Of a stretch of 64,000 nt of DNA, positions 26,943 to 34,879 are shown in pieces (the first letter of the stretch is position 1; every line of letters begins with the position of its first letter). The stretch is from Acidimicrobiales bacterium (GTDB lineage: Bacteria > Actinomycetota > Acidimicrobiia > Acidimicrobiales > Iamiaceae), in contig DASZTW010000005.1 of assembly GCA_035547835.1 (NCBI GenBank), forward strand, positions 682,001 through 746,000, written 5' to 3'. The notes under the pieces were generated by a model. It was not told where the DNA came from. It ran no database searches and saw nothing but the letters and a program-made list of their open reading frames with translations. The translations under genes were made by a program, and so were the position numbers.

Positions 26943-27241
26943 TGGTCTCCTCGCTTTCCCCCGGCGGCGACGAGCGCCCGCCAGTCTTCGAGCATGTAGG
27001 GCTTGTTCGACTCCCGGACCCTCGCCGCGCGGGGGTCGTCCATCGGCACGATCGTGCCGACTGGACAGGGTCCGAGGCAGCGGTTGCAGCTGGGGCAATC
27101 AATGCCTTGAACCACGTACTCCAGCTCGTCGCTCATGAAGATTGCGTCGTACGGACAGACCCGCTCGCAGATCCCGCACTCGATGCAGCCGTCAATGATG
27201 ACGTAGGGCGCGCCGTGGCGCTTCGTGAACGACCGTCCCAT
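26939..27241 (-). CDS. 2[4Fe-4S] ferredoxin
   Basis: A 100-residue ferredoxin with two complete cluster motifs, CIECGICERVCP and CPSCNRCLGPCP, and a short C-terminal extension. First gene of the operon. It would donate electrons to the di-iron protein encoded directly after it, and possibly to the P450s of the element. The ATG at 27241 follows a -10-like TAGTAT by seven bases, so the transcript is probably leaderless. Confidence 0.9.
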   Translation of the reverse strand: MGRSFTKRHGAPYVIIDGCIECGICERVCPYDAIFMSDELEYVVQGIDCPSCNRCLGPCPVGTIVPMDDPRAARVRESNKPYMLEDWRALVAAGGKRGDQ

Positions 27242-27290
27242 CGACGGTATACTACATGAAACGAGATTTGTCGCAAGACGTGAGTAGAGT
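27242..27290 (-). promoter_or_regulatory. Promoter of the ferredoxin-led operon (probably leaderless)
   Basis: On the minus strand TTGCGA, then TAGTAT 16 bases on, then seven bases to the ATG. Between them lies TCGTTTCAT, which also occurs in the operator sites at 3662-3690 and (TCGTTTCAC) 39122-39146. The divergent TetR at 27432 is the obvious candidate regulator. Confidence 0.5.
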
Positions 27291-27431
27291 GCCCACCCTG
27301 CACCGGCCGTGCCGTGAACCAGACGGCGTGAGTCCGCCTGTTGGGACCTCGAATCGTCGTCGAGACGACACAGAACGCTTGACGTCGCGCACCTTCTGTC
27401 GCTACCCGCATCTGCGGTACGATCTTTCGGG

Positions 27432-28094
27432 ATGAGCCAGCTTCGATGGGGCACCGAGGTGCCCAATGACATGACCGCGGCCAGAGAGCGGCTGATCGAC
27501 GCGGCGGAGGCCTGTTTCCGGCGCTTTGGGGTCATGAAGACGACCATCGAGGACGTCGCCCGCATTGCCCAGGTGTCGCGGGCGACGGTCTATCGGTACT
27601 TCGCCAGTCGCGACGAGCTCATCCTCGGGGTGCTGCTGCGTGAGGGCAACCGCTTCCTCGAGCGACTAAGCGCACGCATCGCCGACGTGCCGGAGCTGAG
27701 CGACGCCATCGTTGAGGGCGTCCTCTTCACGATCCGTGCGATCCAGAGCGACGAGAACCTCGCCCTGTTGTTCGCGCCCGAGGCTGCCGGCATCACGACA
27801 TCCATTGCGGGTGCCTCCGAGGCACTGTTCGACATGACTGCTCACTTCCTGCGGCCGTACTTCGAGACCGCGCAGCAGAGCGGCACCTTGCGCGCGGGCG
27901 TCGATCTCGACGAGGCGGCCGAGTGGGTCCTCCGGGCGATCCTGAGCATGGTCACCTTCGACGGTCCTCGCCAACGTCGAGACGACGACCTGCGGCGCTA
28001 CTTGTGGACCTTCCTGGCGCCAGCGCTCGTCGCTGGCCCGGCGACGGCCCCGTCGCCGCGGCCCCGGCGACGGGAGCCGCTCCGCTCTCGCTGA
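27432..28094 (+). CDS. TetR-family regulator divergent from the ferredoxin-led operon
   Basis: A 220-residue TetR protein: helix-turn-helix TTIEDVARIAQVSRATVYRYFASRDELI, ligand domain with FLRPYFETAQQSGTLRAGVDLDEAAEWVLRA. It is transcribed away from the 27241-16901 operon with 190 bases between. A -10-like TACGAT eight bases before ATG 27432 suggests a leaderless message. The C-terminus is Arg/Pro-rich. ATG 27471 is an alternative start. Confidence 0.87.
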   Translation: MSQLRWGTEVPNDMTAARERLIDAAEACFRRFGVMKTTIEDVARIAQVSRATVYRYFASRDELILGVLLREGNRFLERLSARIADVPELSDAIVEGVLFTIRAIQSDENLALLFAPEAAGITTSIAGASEALFDMTAHFLRPYFETAQQSGTLRAGVDLDEAAEWVLRAILSMVTFDGPRQRRDDDLRRYLWTFLAPALVAGPATAPSPRPRRREPLRSR

Positions 28095-28137
28095 TCTAGG
28101 CACCCCGGCGCGAGACGCGCGTCCTGCCACCCAGGAG

Positions 28138-28344
28138 TCGAAGTCCGACGGCTGCGAGATGACCGAGCGGGCTGTGTGCGCGATGCCTTCGACGTCGCGA
28201 TCCCGGGTTCGGTCATGGTCGCGTCGACCGACGCGACGAAGGTCGACTGCGTGCTGGTCGGGGCACTCACACGTCTAGCCACCGAGCGCGGCCCGACGGA
28301 CACGGTCGCGCGTCGGGATGGTGGTCCTCTCGCCGGCGCCTGAG
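28138..28344 (+). other. Coding-like fragment without start, unknown
   Basis: An open stretch on the plus strand reads CVRDAFDVAIPGSVMVASTD and ALTRLATERGPTDT and ends at TGA near 28344, with protein-like composition but no start codon or ribosome site. It may be a remnant of a deleted gene. The rest of 28095-28386 shows nothing. Confidence 0.2.
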
Positions 28345-28386
28345 GGACACGCCATTCAAGGACCTGCTCCAGGACGGTCGAGCTGA

Positions 28387-29526
28387 TCAGATGCGCATGA
28401 GGCCCTCGACCCGCTCCACCGCGTCGATGAACTCCTCGACCATGTCGAGCACCACTCGCCGAGCGGGTCGGACCGACTGCATGCTGCCGACGACCTGACC
28501 GACGAAGTAGGTCACCAGCTCGTGCGCACCCGATCCCTCGTGATGCGCGACGCGGTGGATGCGGGCGAGGGCTTCGCCGACGAGCATCGGCTGCAATGGC
28601 ATCATGAGCGCACCCGGCCCGTCGCGGCGCTCCCATTCATCGGTCCACGGCGTGCGTAGCATTCGCGCCGGCTTGCCGGTGATCGATCGGGAGCGCACCG
28701 TGTCCCCGCTGCTGGCAGCAAGGTACTTCTCACGAACCACCGGGGGCGTTTCCGCCTCCTCCGTGGTCAGCCACACGGATCCGCACCACACGCCCTCTGC
28801 CCCGAGGGTAAGGCCGGCTGCGAGTTGTCGACCGTTGCCGATGCCACCGGCCGCTAGCACTGGCGTGGGCGCAATGGCATCCACGACCTCGGGCACGAGA
28901 ACCATGGTCGCTACCTGGCCCGTGTGCCCCCCGGCCTCGGTGCCCTGCGCGATCACGATGTCCGCGCCGGCCTGCGCGTGTGCGACGGCGTGCTCGACCG
29001 CTCCGGCCAGGGCCGCTACGGGAACGTTCGAGTGACGGGCTCGCTCGACGAGGTGTGCCGGCGGAGGGCCCAGCGCCGAGGCGATGAGCCCGATCCGGTG
29101 GTTGAACGCTACGTCGAGGAGAGGCGCCATGCTCTTGGGGTCGATTCGCATGCCGGCGAACTGACGAGAGGACGTCTCGTCGCCGCCGCTCGGCAGCGGC
29201 GGCACGTCGTATCGCCGCAAGAGGTCGTCCAGCCATGTGCGGTGCTCATCTGGAACCAGTGCCCGCAACGCCGTCGCATCGATGCCGCCCTCCTCCTCGC
29301 CCGCGTAGTGCGTAGGGATCAGGAGATCGACCCCGAACGGCTTGCCGCTCGTCTCCTCCTCGATCCACGAGAGGTCGACCTCAAGCTGCTCGGGAGTGTG
29401 CGCAACGGCGCCCAACACGCCCATGCCGCCCGCGTTCGTGACGGCCGCGACCACGTCTCGACAATGGCTGAAGGCAAGAATTGGGAACTCGATGTCGAGC
29501 AACTCGGTAACAGCGGTGCGCATCAT
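28387..29526 (-). CDS. Nitronate monooxygenase/2-nitropropane dioxygenase-like FMN protein
   Basis: A 379-residue TIM-barrel flavoprotein: FPILAFSHCRDVVAAVTNAGGMGVLG at the start, ADIVIAQGTEAGGHTGQVAT, and VLAAGGIGNGRQLAAGLTLGAEGVWCG for FMN phosphate binding. The His of the AGGHTG segment is the usual catalytic residue. Related actinobacterial proteins (IpdC group) act in steroid ring degradation, which fits the context, but assignment to that group is not proven. Divergent from the acyl-CoA synthetase with an 83-base promoter region. Confidence 0.82.
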   Translation of the reverse strand: MMRTAVTELLDIEFPILAFSHCRDVVAAVTNAGGMGVLGAVAHTPEQLEVDLSWIEEETSGKPFGVDLLIPTHYAGEEEGGIDATALRALVPDEHRTWLDDLLRRYDVPPLPSGGDETSSRQFAGMRIDPKSMAPLLDVAFNHRIGLIASALGPPPAHLVERARHSNVPVAALAGAVEHAVAHAQAGADIVIAQGTEAGGHTGQVATMVLVPEVVDAIAPTPVLAAGGIGNGRQLAAGLTLGAEGVWCGSVWLTTEEAETPPVVREKYLAASSGDTVRSRSITGKPARMLRTPWTDEWERRDGPGALMMPLQPMLVGEALARIHRVAHHEGSGAHELVTYFVGQVVGSMQSVRPARRVVLDMVEEFIDAVERVEGLMRI

Positions 29527-29609
29527 CGCACCGTACCAGCACGATACGAACGACGCTCGATGTCGTGTGTATGGTCTGCCGCTGACGGATGGGATGACGA
29601 GGGGGAGTC

Positions 29610-31157
29610 ATGTACCCAGGCAGCACTGCGGCGGCGACGCCCGACAAACCTGCGATCGTCATGAGCGGATCGGGCGCGACGGTCACACACCGCCAGCTCG
29701 ATGAGCGATCCAACCAGCTCGCGCAGCTATGGCGGGCCAATGGATTGACTGTCGGCGATCACGTGGCGATCTTCATGGAGAACCACCCTCGCTACCTCGA
29801 GGTGATCTGGGCGGGGCTCCGATCGGGTTTCTACGTCACGACGGTCAACTCGTACCTGACGGCGTCAGAGGTCGGATACATCCTGGCCGATTCCGGAGCG
29901 GCATCGGTCGTCAGTTCGCCTGCGAAGGCTGGGGTGCTCCGTGAGGCGCTCGGGTATGCGCCTGACGTTCGGCTGCCACTCGTCGTGGACGGCGGCGCCG
30001 CGGACCTCGGCGATTACGAAGCGGCACTGTCCGCGCAGCCGAGTGGTCCCCTCGCGGAGCAACCCGCCGGCGAGCTGATGCTCTACAGCTCTGGCACAAC
30101 AGGTCGGCCGAAGGGCATCAAGCGGCCGTTGAGCGGTCGATCCATTGAGGACGGGCAGATGATCAGCATGCTCCTCAGTGAGGTCTTCGGCTTTGACGCG
30201 GACAGCGTCTACCTCTCGCCGGCGCCCATGTACCACGCATCGCCGCTCGGGTTCAGCATCGGCGTCGCGGCCCTTGGCGGCACCGTCGTCATGATGGAGA
30301 AGTTCCATCCGGTCGACGCCCTGGCGGCCATCCAGAGCCACGAGGTCAGCTGCGCGCAGTTCGTGCCAACCATGTTCACGCGGATGCTGAAGCTGCCGGA
30401 GGAAGAGCGGACGCGCTTCGATGTCTCCTCGCTCCGCATGGCCGTCCACGCCGCGGCACCGTGCCCCATCCTCACGAAGCAGGCCATGATGAATTGGTGG
30501 GGACCGGTGCTTTGGGAGTACTACGCCGGCACCGAGCTCAACGGCTTCTGCCTCGTGAAGCCCGAGGAGTGGCTCGCCCACCCAGGGACCGTCGGCAAGC
30601 CGTTGATCGGCGAGGTCCACATAGTCGGCGAGGACGGGGAGGAGCTTCCCCCCGGTCAGGCGGGAACGGTGTACTTCGGCGGCGGGCTTGCCTACGAGTA
30701 CCACAACGACCCGCGGAAGACCGCCGATGCACGAGATCCGGGTGGCCATGGCTGGACGACCCTCGGGGACGTGGGCCATCTCGACGACGACGGCTGGCTG
30801 TTCCTTACTGATCGCAAGGCGTTCATGATCATCAGCGGCGGCGTGAACATCTATCCCCAGGAGACGGAGAACGTCCTCGTGATGCACCCAAAGGTCGTCG
30901 ATGTGGCGGTGATCGGCGTACCGAACGACGAGATGGGTGAAGAGGTGAAGGCGTTCGTGGAACTCGCCGACCACACCGCCGCGGGACCCGAGCTCGAGCG
31001 CGAATTGTTGGCGTACTGTCGCGACCACCTCGCGCACTACAAGTGCCCGCGGACCATCGACTTCGAGGAAGAGCTGCCGCGGCTGCCGACCGGGAAGCTG
31101 TACAAACGGGTCCTCCGAGACCGCTACTGGTCCGGCCACGGGAGCAGCATCGTCTGA
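29610..31157 (+). CDS. Acyl-CoA synthetase (FadD-like, AMP-forming)
   Basis: A 515-residue ANL enzyme: P-loop-like YSSGTTGRPKGIKRP, EYYAGTELNGFC, GDVGHLDDDGWLFLTDRKAFMIISGG, and C-terminal catalytic Lys region LPRLPTGKLYKRVLRD. It activates a carboxylic acid with ATP and CoA. Start ATG 29610 has GAGGGGGAG upstream. It is the only CoA ligase of the visible cargo and so would feed the acyl-CoA dehydrogenase, hydratase and aldolase genes (inference). Confidence 0.9.
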   Translation: MYPGSTAAATPDKPAIVMSGSGATVTHRQLDERSNQLAQLWRANGLTVGDHVAIFMENHPRYLEVIWAGLRSGFYVTTVNSYLTASEVGYILADSGAASVVSSPAKAGVLREALGYAPDVRLPLVVDGGAADLGDYEAALSAQPSGPLAEQPAGELMLYSSGTTGRPKGIKRPLSGRSIEDGQMISMLLSEVFGFDADSVYLSPAPMYHASPLGFSIGVAALGGTVVMMEKFHPVDALAAIQSHEVSCAQFVPTMFTRMLKLPEEERTRFDVSSLRMAVHAAAPCPILTKQAMMNWWGPVLWEYYAGTELNGFCLVKPEEWLAHPGTVGKPLIGEVHIVGEDGEELPPGQAGTVYFGGGLAYEYHNDPRKTADARDPGGHGWTTLGDVGHLDDDGWLFLTDRKAFMIISGGVNIYPQETENVLVMHPKVVDVAVIGVPNDEMGEEVKAFVELADHTAAGPELERELLAYCRDHLAHYKCPRTIDFEEELPRLPTGKLYKRVLRDRYWSGHGSSIV

Positions 31158-31233
31158 CGGCTCGTGGATCTCATGAGACAACGTACGTCTCGCGTTGCTC
31201 ATCTCCCTCGGCTGGACCTGAGCCCGGTCTCCA

Positions 31234-31875
31234 TCAACGGTCTGACCCGAGTCGGTCGCGGACGAGTGTGATCGCCTCGGCGGCGGACCCAATGATCCGG
31301 TCGATCCCGAAGTCGGCGGGATCCTCCAGGGCGAGACGTACTGCGTGCTCGACAGCGGCGATCGCTGTATGGGCCAGAAGCTCCTCGTCGAGGTGTTCTG
31401 CGTCGTAGCGAACCAGCGCCCAGCGGACACCTGGCCGCAGAAGGGCGACCAAGCGGCGCCGGTGTGACTCGATCGCGGACCGCACGCCCGGTGGCGTCCC
31501 CGGCGCCGGAACCAGCAGGAGGCGCCACGAGTCGGGTCGGAGCCGCACATCGTCGAGGATCTGGTGCAGCGCAGCGAGCATGAGCGTTGCCGGCTCGTCC
31601 CGGAATGGCGGCATCGGGACCGCCGCGACGACGGCGTCAAACATGCGCTGCTGTTCGCGGGCGAAGAGAGCTTTCAATGCTCCGTCGACGTCGCCGAACA
31701 GGTTGTACACGACGGTCTTGGCGATCTCGCCGGCCCGAGCGATGGACTCCATGGACACCGAGCCGAACCCCTCCTCGTTTACAAGTACGAGGAGCCGGTC
31801 GAGTAGCTGCTCTCGTCGCGCCCCCGATTCGAGTCGGGGGCGCCTCTGCCGCGTCTTCGATTTTATGTACGCCAC
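31234..31875 (-). CDS. TetR-family regulator divergent from ABC1-SCP2 gene
   Basis: A 213-residue TetR protein with helix-turn-helix VSMESIARAGEIAKTVVYNLFGDVDGAL. The only credible start is GTG 31875, which lies in the centre of the perfect palindrome 31864-31883; the message must start at or very near this codon (leaderless) or the protein begins elsewhere. Divergent transcription and the shared operator argue for control of the gene at 31901-33808 and of itself. Confidence 0.82.
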   Translation of the reverse strand: MAYIKSKTRQRRPRLESGARREQLLDRLLVLVNEEGFGSVSMESIARAGEIAKTVVYNLFGDVDGALKALFAREQQRMFDAVVAAVPMPPFRDEPATLMLAALHQILDDVRLRPDSWRLLLVPAPGTPPGVRSAIESHRRRLVALLRPGVRWALVRYDAEHLDEELLAHTAIAAVEHAVRLALEDPADFGIDRIIGSAAEAITLVRDRLGSDR

Positions 31876-31893
31876 CGTACATACGCTAGCGTA
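31864..31893. promoter_or_regulatory. Double palindromic operator between TetR and ABC1-SCP2 genes
   Basis: TATGTACG-ccac-CGTACATA (31864-31883) is a perfect 8-base-arm inverted repeat and TACGCTAGCGTA (31882-31893) is a second perfect palindrome sharing two bases with it. The ABC1-SCP2 ATG follows at 31901, and the TetR start lies inside. Binding here would block both genes. Confidence 0.7.
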
Positions 31894-31900
31894 CCTAGCG

Positions 31901-33808
31901 ATGGACTTCCCCACTGAGGAGCAGCTGCAGGTCGACACGCCGCCGCTCGAGCACCTCGGACCGCGCGACGTCCTGCGCCTGGTCCACATCGTCGCCGCCC
32001 TTCTGTTCTCCGTCGGCTTCGCCGTCGTCGCCCGGTCGTGGCGCCGCCCTCGTCGCGCAGTGGCAGAAGTTGCGTGCGACGGCCTCGTCGACGGGCTCAT
32101 CCGCCTTGGCCCGACCATGGTGAAGGTCGGACAGATCGTCGCCAGCTCCGGCACGTTGTTCCCTCCGGTCCTCGCGAGTGCCGCCCGACGCTGCCTCGAC
32201 GAGGTCACTACCTTCCCGGCCGAACACGTGCGCCGCGCCGTGGAAGAGGACCTTGGACAGCCGATCGAAGCGCTGTTCGCGTCTTTCGACGACGAGCCGC
32301 TCTCTGCGGCGTCGATTGGCCAGGTTCATGCCTGCACGCTCCTCGACGGTCGCGACGCAGTGGTCAAGGTCCAGCGTCCTGGGATCCGCACGCGCATGGC
32401 GATGGACCTCCGAGTTGGCTTCAAGATTGCGCGCCTGCTCGAGCTGACCCCGTGGGCCCGGCGCTCGAACGCGCGGGAGATCATCCGCGACGTCCACACC
32501 ACGACGTTCCAGGAACTCGTGCCCCTGCGGGAGGCGTGGCAACAGCACCGGTTCCGTGAAGCCATCGGCGCGTTCGGCGACAACCGCCTGGTCACCGCGC
32601 CGGCGGTCTACTGGGATTACTGCGGCCCGCAGGTGATCTGCATGGAACGCGTGTACGGCACGCCGATGGATGCCTTCGACGCGCTCGCAGCCAAGGGCTT
32701 CGACGGTCAGACCGTCCTGCGACGCGGCGCGAAGGTGTGGGCCGAAGCGGTGATGATCCACGGTCCGTTCCACGGTGACATGCACGCTGGCAACATCTGG
32801 GCCTTGGACGACGGCCGTACCTGCTTCCTGGACTTTGGGATCATGGGCGAGCTCCCGGAGAGCTGGAAGCAGGTGATGAAGGATCTCTTCTACACGTGCT
32901 CCTTCGACTTGGACTTCGTTCGCATCGCCCGCTCGTACCGGGGTGTCGGCGCGATCCCCGCGGACGTCGGCACCGACGAGGAACTCGGCGCGGTGATCGA
33001 GGCGATCTTCGGTCCGCTCCTGACCGATGGTTTCGGCAATCTCGACATCGCTGCGATCGTCACCCAGTCCTTGGAGCTCCTCAAGCTCTATGACGCCACC
33101 GTCCCGCGCGAGCTGGTGCTCATCGGCAAACAGCTCCTCTACGTCGACAAGTTCACGACGTTCCTCGCGCCCGAGTACTCGCTCACAGCCGATCCCTATG
33201 TCGTCAAGAACATCTTCCCCGCCGAGGCTGCAGCTCGTGCGGCGGCGCTCGAGATGACGCTCGACGACGACGCGGTGTGGGTGTCGCCGGTGAAGACGGC
33301 GGCAGTCGCTTCCAGCGAACCGACCAGTACCCCTCACGACGGAGGACCTCTCGTGACCCTGCCGTTCCTAAGCCCCGAGTGGATCACCGCGATGCGAGAA
33401 CTACGCGACGAGTTGGATCTCTCGCTCCCCCCGGGCGTGCCGGCGGCGGTCGCCAACATCACCGTCACCGACGTCCCCTTCGGCAACGGCACCGTAGAGG
33501 CGCACGTCGATACGACGGACGGGTCCGTCCAGATGGACCTCGGCTACCTGCGCCATGCCCAGATCGACGTGAGTATTGATCACGCGACCGCGCGCGCCCT
33601 CGTGCTCGACCAGCAGCCGCAGCTCGCCGTCCGGGCGTTCCTCACTGGCAAGATCAAGCTCACAGGCAACCTCGAAGCCGTGCTCGGACCGGACACGGAT
33701 CTGATGGAGCTGCTGGGCGCCCTGGGCGCCACTGGTACGGCCACCGTCGCCGAACTCCACCCGGCAGCTGGCTCAGTCGGCGAGCGGGTGCGGTCGCTGA
33801 CTGCCTGA
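31901..33808 (+). CDS. ABC1/UbiB kinase fused to a C-terminal SCP2 lipid-carrier domain
   Basis: A 635-residue protein. After a short hydrophobic segment (HIVAALLFSVGFAVVA, about residues 29-44) comes a complete ABC1 kinase domain: MVKVGQIVASS (KxGQ), SAASIGQVHACTL, AVVKVQRPG, FHGDMHAGNIW and FLDFGIMGEL. From about residue 485 the chain continues with an SCP2-like sterol/lipid-binding domain (LSPEWITAMRELRDELDLS, VQMDLGYLRHAQIDVSIDHA, AFLTGKIKLTGNLEAVL). The frame is continuous with no sign of a stop or slip. ABC1 proteins act on isoprenoid lipids; the fused carrier suggests a lipid cargo presented to the kinase (inference). Under the operator at 31864-31893. Confidence 0.85.
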   Translation: MDFPTEEQLQVDTPPLEHLGPRDVLRLVHIVAALLFSVGFAVVARSWRRPRRAVAEVACDGLVDGLIRLGPTMVKVGQIVASSGTLFPPVLASAARRCLDEVTTFPAEHVRRAVEEDLGQPIEALFASFDDEPLSAASIGQVHACTLLDGRDAVVKVQRPGIRTRMAMDLRVGFKIARLLELTPWARRSNAREIIRDVHTTTFQELVPLREAWQQHRFREAIGAFGDNRLVTAPAVYWDYCGPQVICMERVYGTPMDAFDALAAKGFDGQTVLRRGAKVWAEAVMIHGPFHGDMHAGNIWALDDGRTCFLDFGIMGELPESWKQVMKDLFYTCSFDLDFVRIARSYRGVGAIPADVGTDEELGAVIEAIFGPLLTDGFGNLDIAAIVTQSLELLKLYDATVPRELVLIGKQLLYVDKFTTFLAPEYSLTADPYVVKNIFPAEAAARAAALEMTLDDDAVWVSPVKTAAVASSEPTSTPHDGGPLVTLPFLSPEWITAMRELRDELDLSLPPGVPAAVANITVTDVPFGNGTVEAHVDTTDGSVQMDLGYLRHAQIDVSIDHATARALVLDQQPQLAVRAFLTGKIKLTGNLEAVLGPDTDLMELLGALGATGTATVAELHPAAGSVGERVRSLTA

Positions 33809-34430
33809 CGCACTCGGCCGCGGGCAGTCCGGCGGTCGGCGCGGCGAGAGGCGGGCGAGGTCGACGGCGATGAACAACACCGCGTACCACACCGCCCGTT
33901 CGGATCCGGCGGAGCCGGTGGCCCTGATGCGGAGGCGCGGTCGTCCTGCCGCTCGAGTGAGCCCCCGGGACTCCAATGGGTTGCCGATCGGTGTTGGACG
34001 GTGGGAGCGGACGGTCAGCGAACCCATGCACGCGGGCATCCCGACGATGCGCAGAACGTGGCCGGTCACTTCGTCGAAGGTCGCTGCGATGCGGCCCCGA
34101 CGACGCGCTCGGGTGCTCGTTCGAGGCCCGGCCCCGATTCCAGCGTCGTGATCGCCTGATCGTCGACGATCGTTGAGGTTGATCGACCGCGGAGGGGTCT
34201 GTTGGATCCCAGCATCGGGCGCTACGCCGGCGGGGGATCCACCGACTCGAACCGAGCGCCGTTGTCACCGCTCGCCGGCAGGAACGCACCAATGCTGTGA
34301 GCGCGAGGTGGACGGGGGAAGCCATGCGGCGAACGACACGCTGAGCCACCACGACGACCCAACTCAGCGCGCATCTTGTGCGGGCGTCGGTGGTGGAAGG
34401 ACACCTGGCCAGGGCTACTTGGAAGGCGAA
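33809..34430. other. Long intergenic stretch, no supported gene
   Basis: About 620 bases with competing short frames on both strands. A minus-strand frame near 34069-33780 contains EVTGHVLRIVGMPACMGSLT and AVWYAVLFIAVDLAR, which look protein-like, but no start or family could be assigned. Probably degraded sequence. Confidence 0.35.
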
Positions 34431-34455
34431 CAACAGATTTCGTCTTCTGTTGCAT
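34431..34455 (+). promoter_or_regulatory. Operator-like inverted repeat upstream of decayed TetR
   Basis: CAACAGA-tttcgtct-TCTGTTG (34431-34452) is a perfect 7-base-arm repeat, followed by CAT to give ACAG-N10-CTGTTGCAT, the pattern also found at 19922-19944 and 41637-41659. Confidence 0.5.
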
Positions 34456-34519
34456 CGCCGCAGTAAGAGGCCTAATGTCTCGGTGTGCTCGCTACCTACG
34501 CAAGAGTTCCCGTGCTCGA

Positions 34520-34860
34520 TGGCGAGACCGCATGCCCGGCCTGGTGGCGGTGGGCAAGATGGCACTTGACGGCGTCGGAGCGGCGTCGGGCGGTCCCGGG
34601 CGATCACCTGCTGCCGGTTCCCCGGCGGCAAGGAAGCGCTCTTCAGCGCACTGGCCGAGCGTGAGGTCTCGCTTCGTCAAGCCTCGAGCGCTTGCTTTTA
34701 ACCCACTCGGTCACGGCGCCGATCGCCACCGAGCGGGTCGTGCCACTGACCCCGTCGTGCGCCATCGTGCCGCCTGCTTCACAGAGCCGACGCAGCGATC
34801 GAATGTCTCGTCGAACACCTCCTGACGCCGGGGATCAATGCCGCGACGTCTCCCAACACC
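34520..34860 (+). pseudogene. Decayed TetR-family regulator
   Basis: Fragments of a TetR protein occur in different frames on the plus strand: MPGLVAVGKMALDGVGAAS (34531-34590), then SGVGRSRAITCCRFPGGKEA with LFSALAEREVSLRQAS (about 34580-34685), and a C-terminal piece ADAAIECLVEHLLTPG (about 34788-34835). Stops and frameshifts separate them. The order and content match recognition helix, following helix and C-terminal helix of a TetR regulator that would have stood in front of the di-iron/P450 pair. Confidence 0.6.
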
Positions 34861-34879
34861 GCGAACAAGGAGCCAGGAC

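Noticed and set aside
29865-31640. 591-codon minus-strand frame
   Set aside because: Antisense to the acyl-CoA synthetase, whose motifs are complete on the plus strand.
31895-33337. 480-codon minus-strand frame
   Set aside because: Antisense to the ABC1-SCP2 gene; no recognisable motif.
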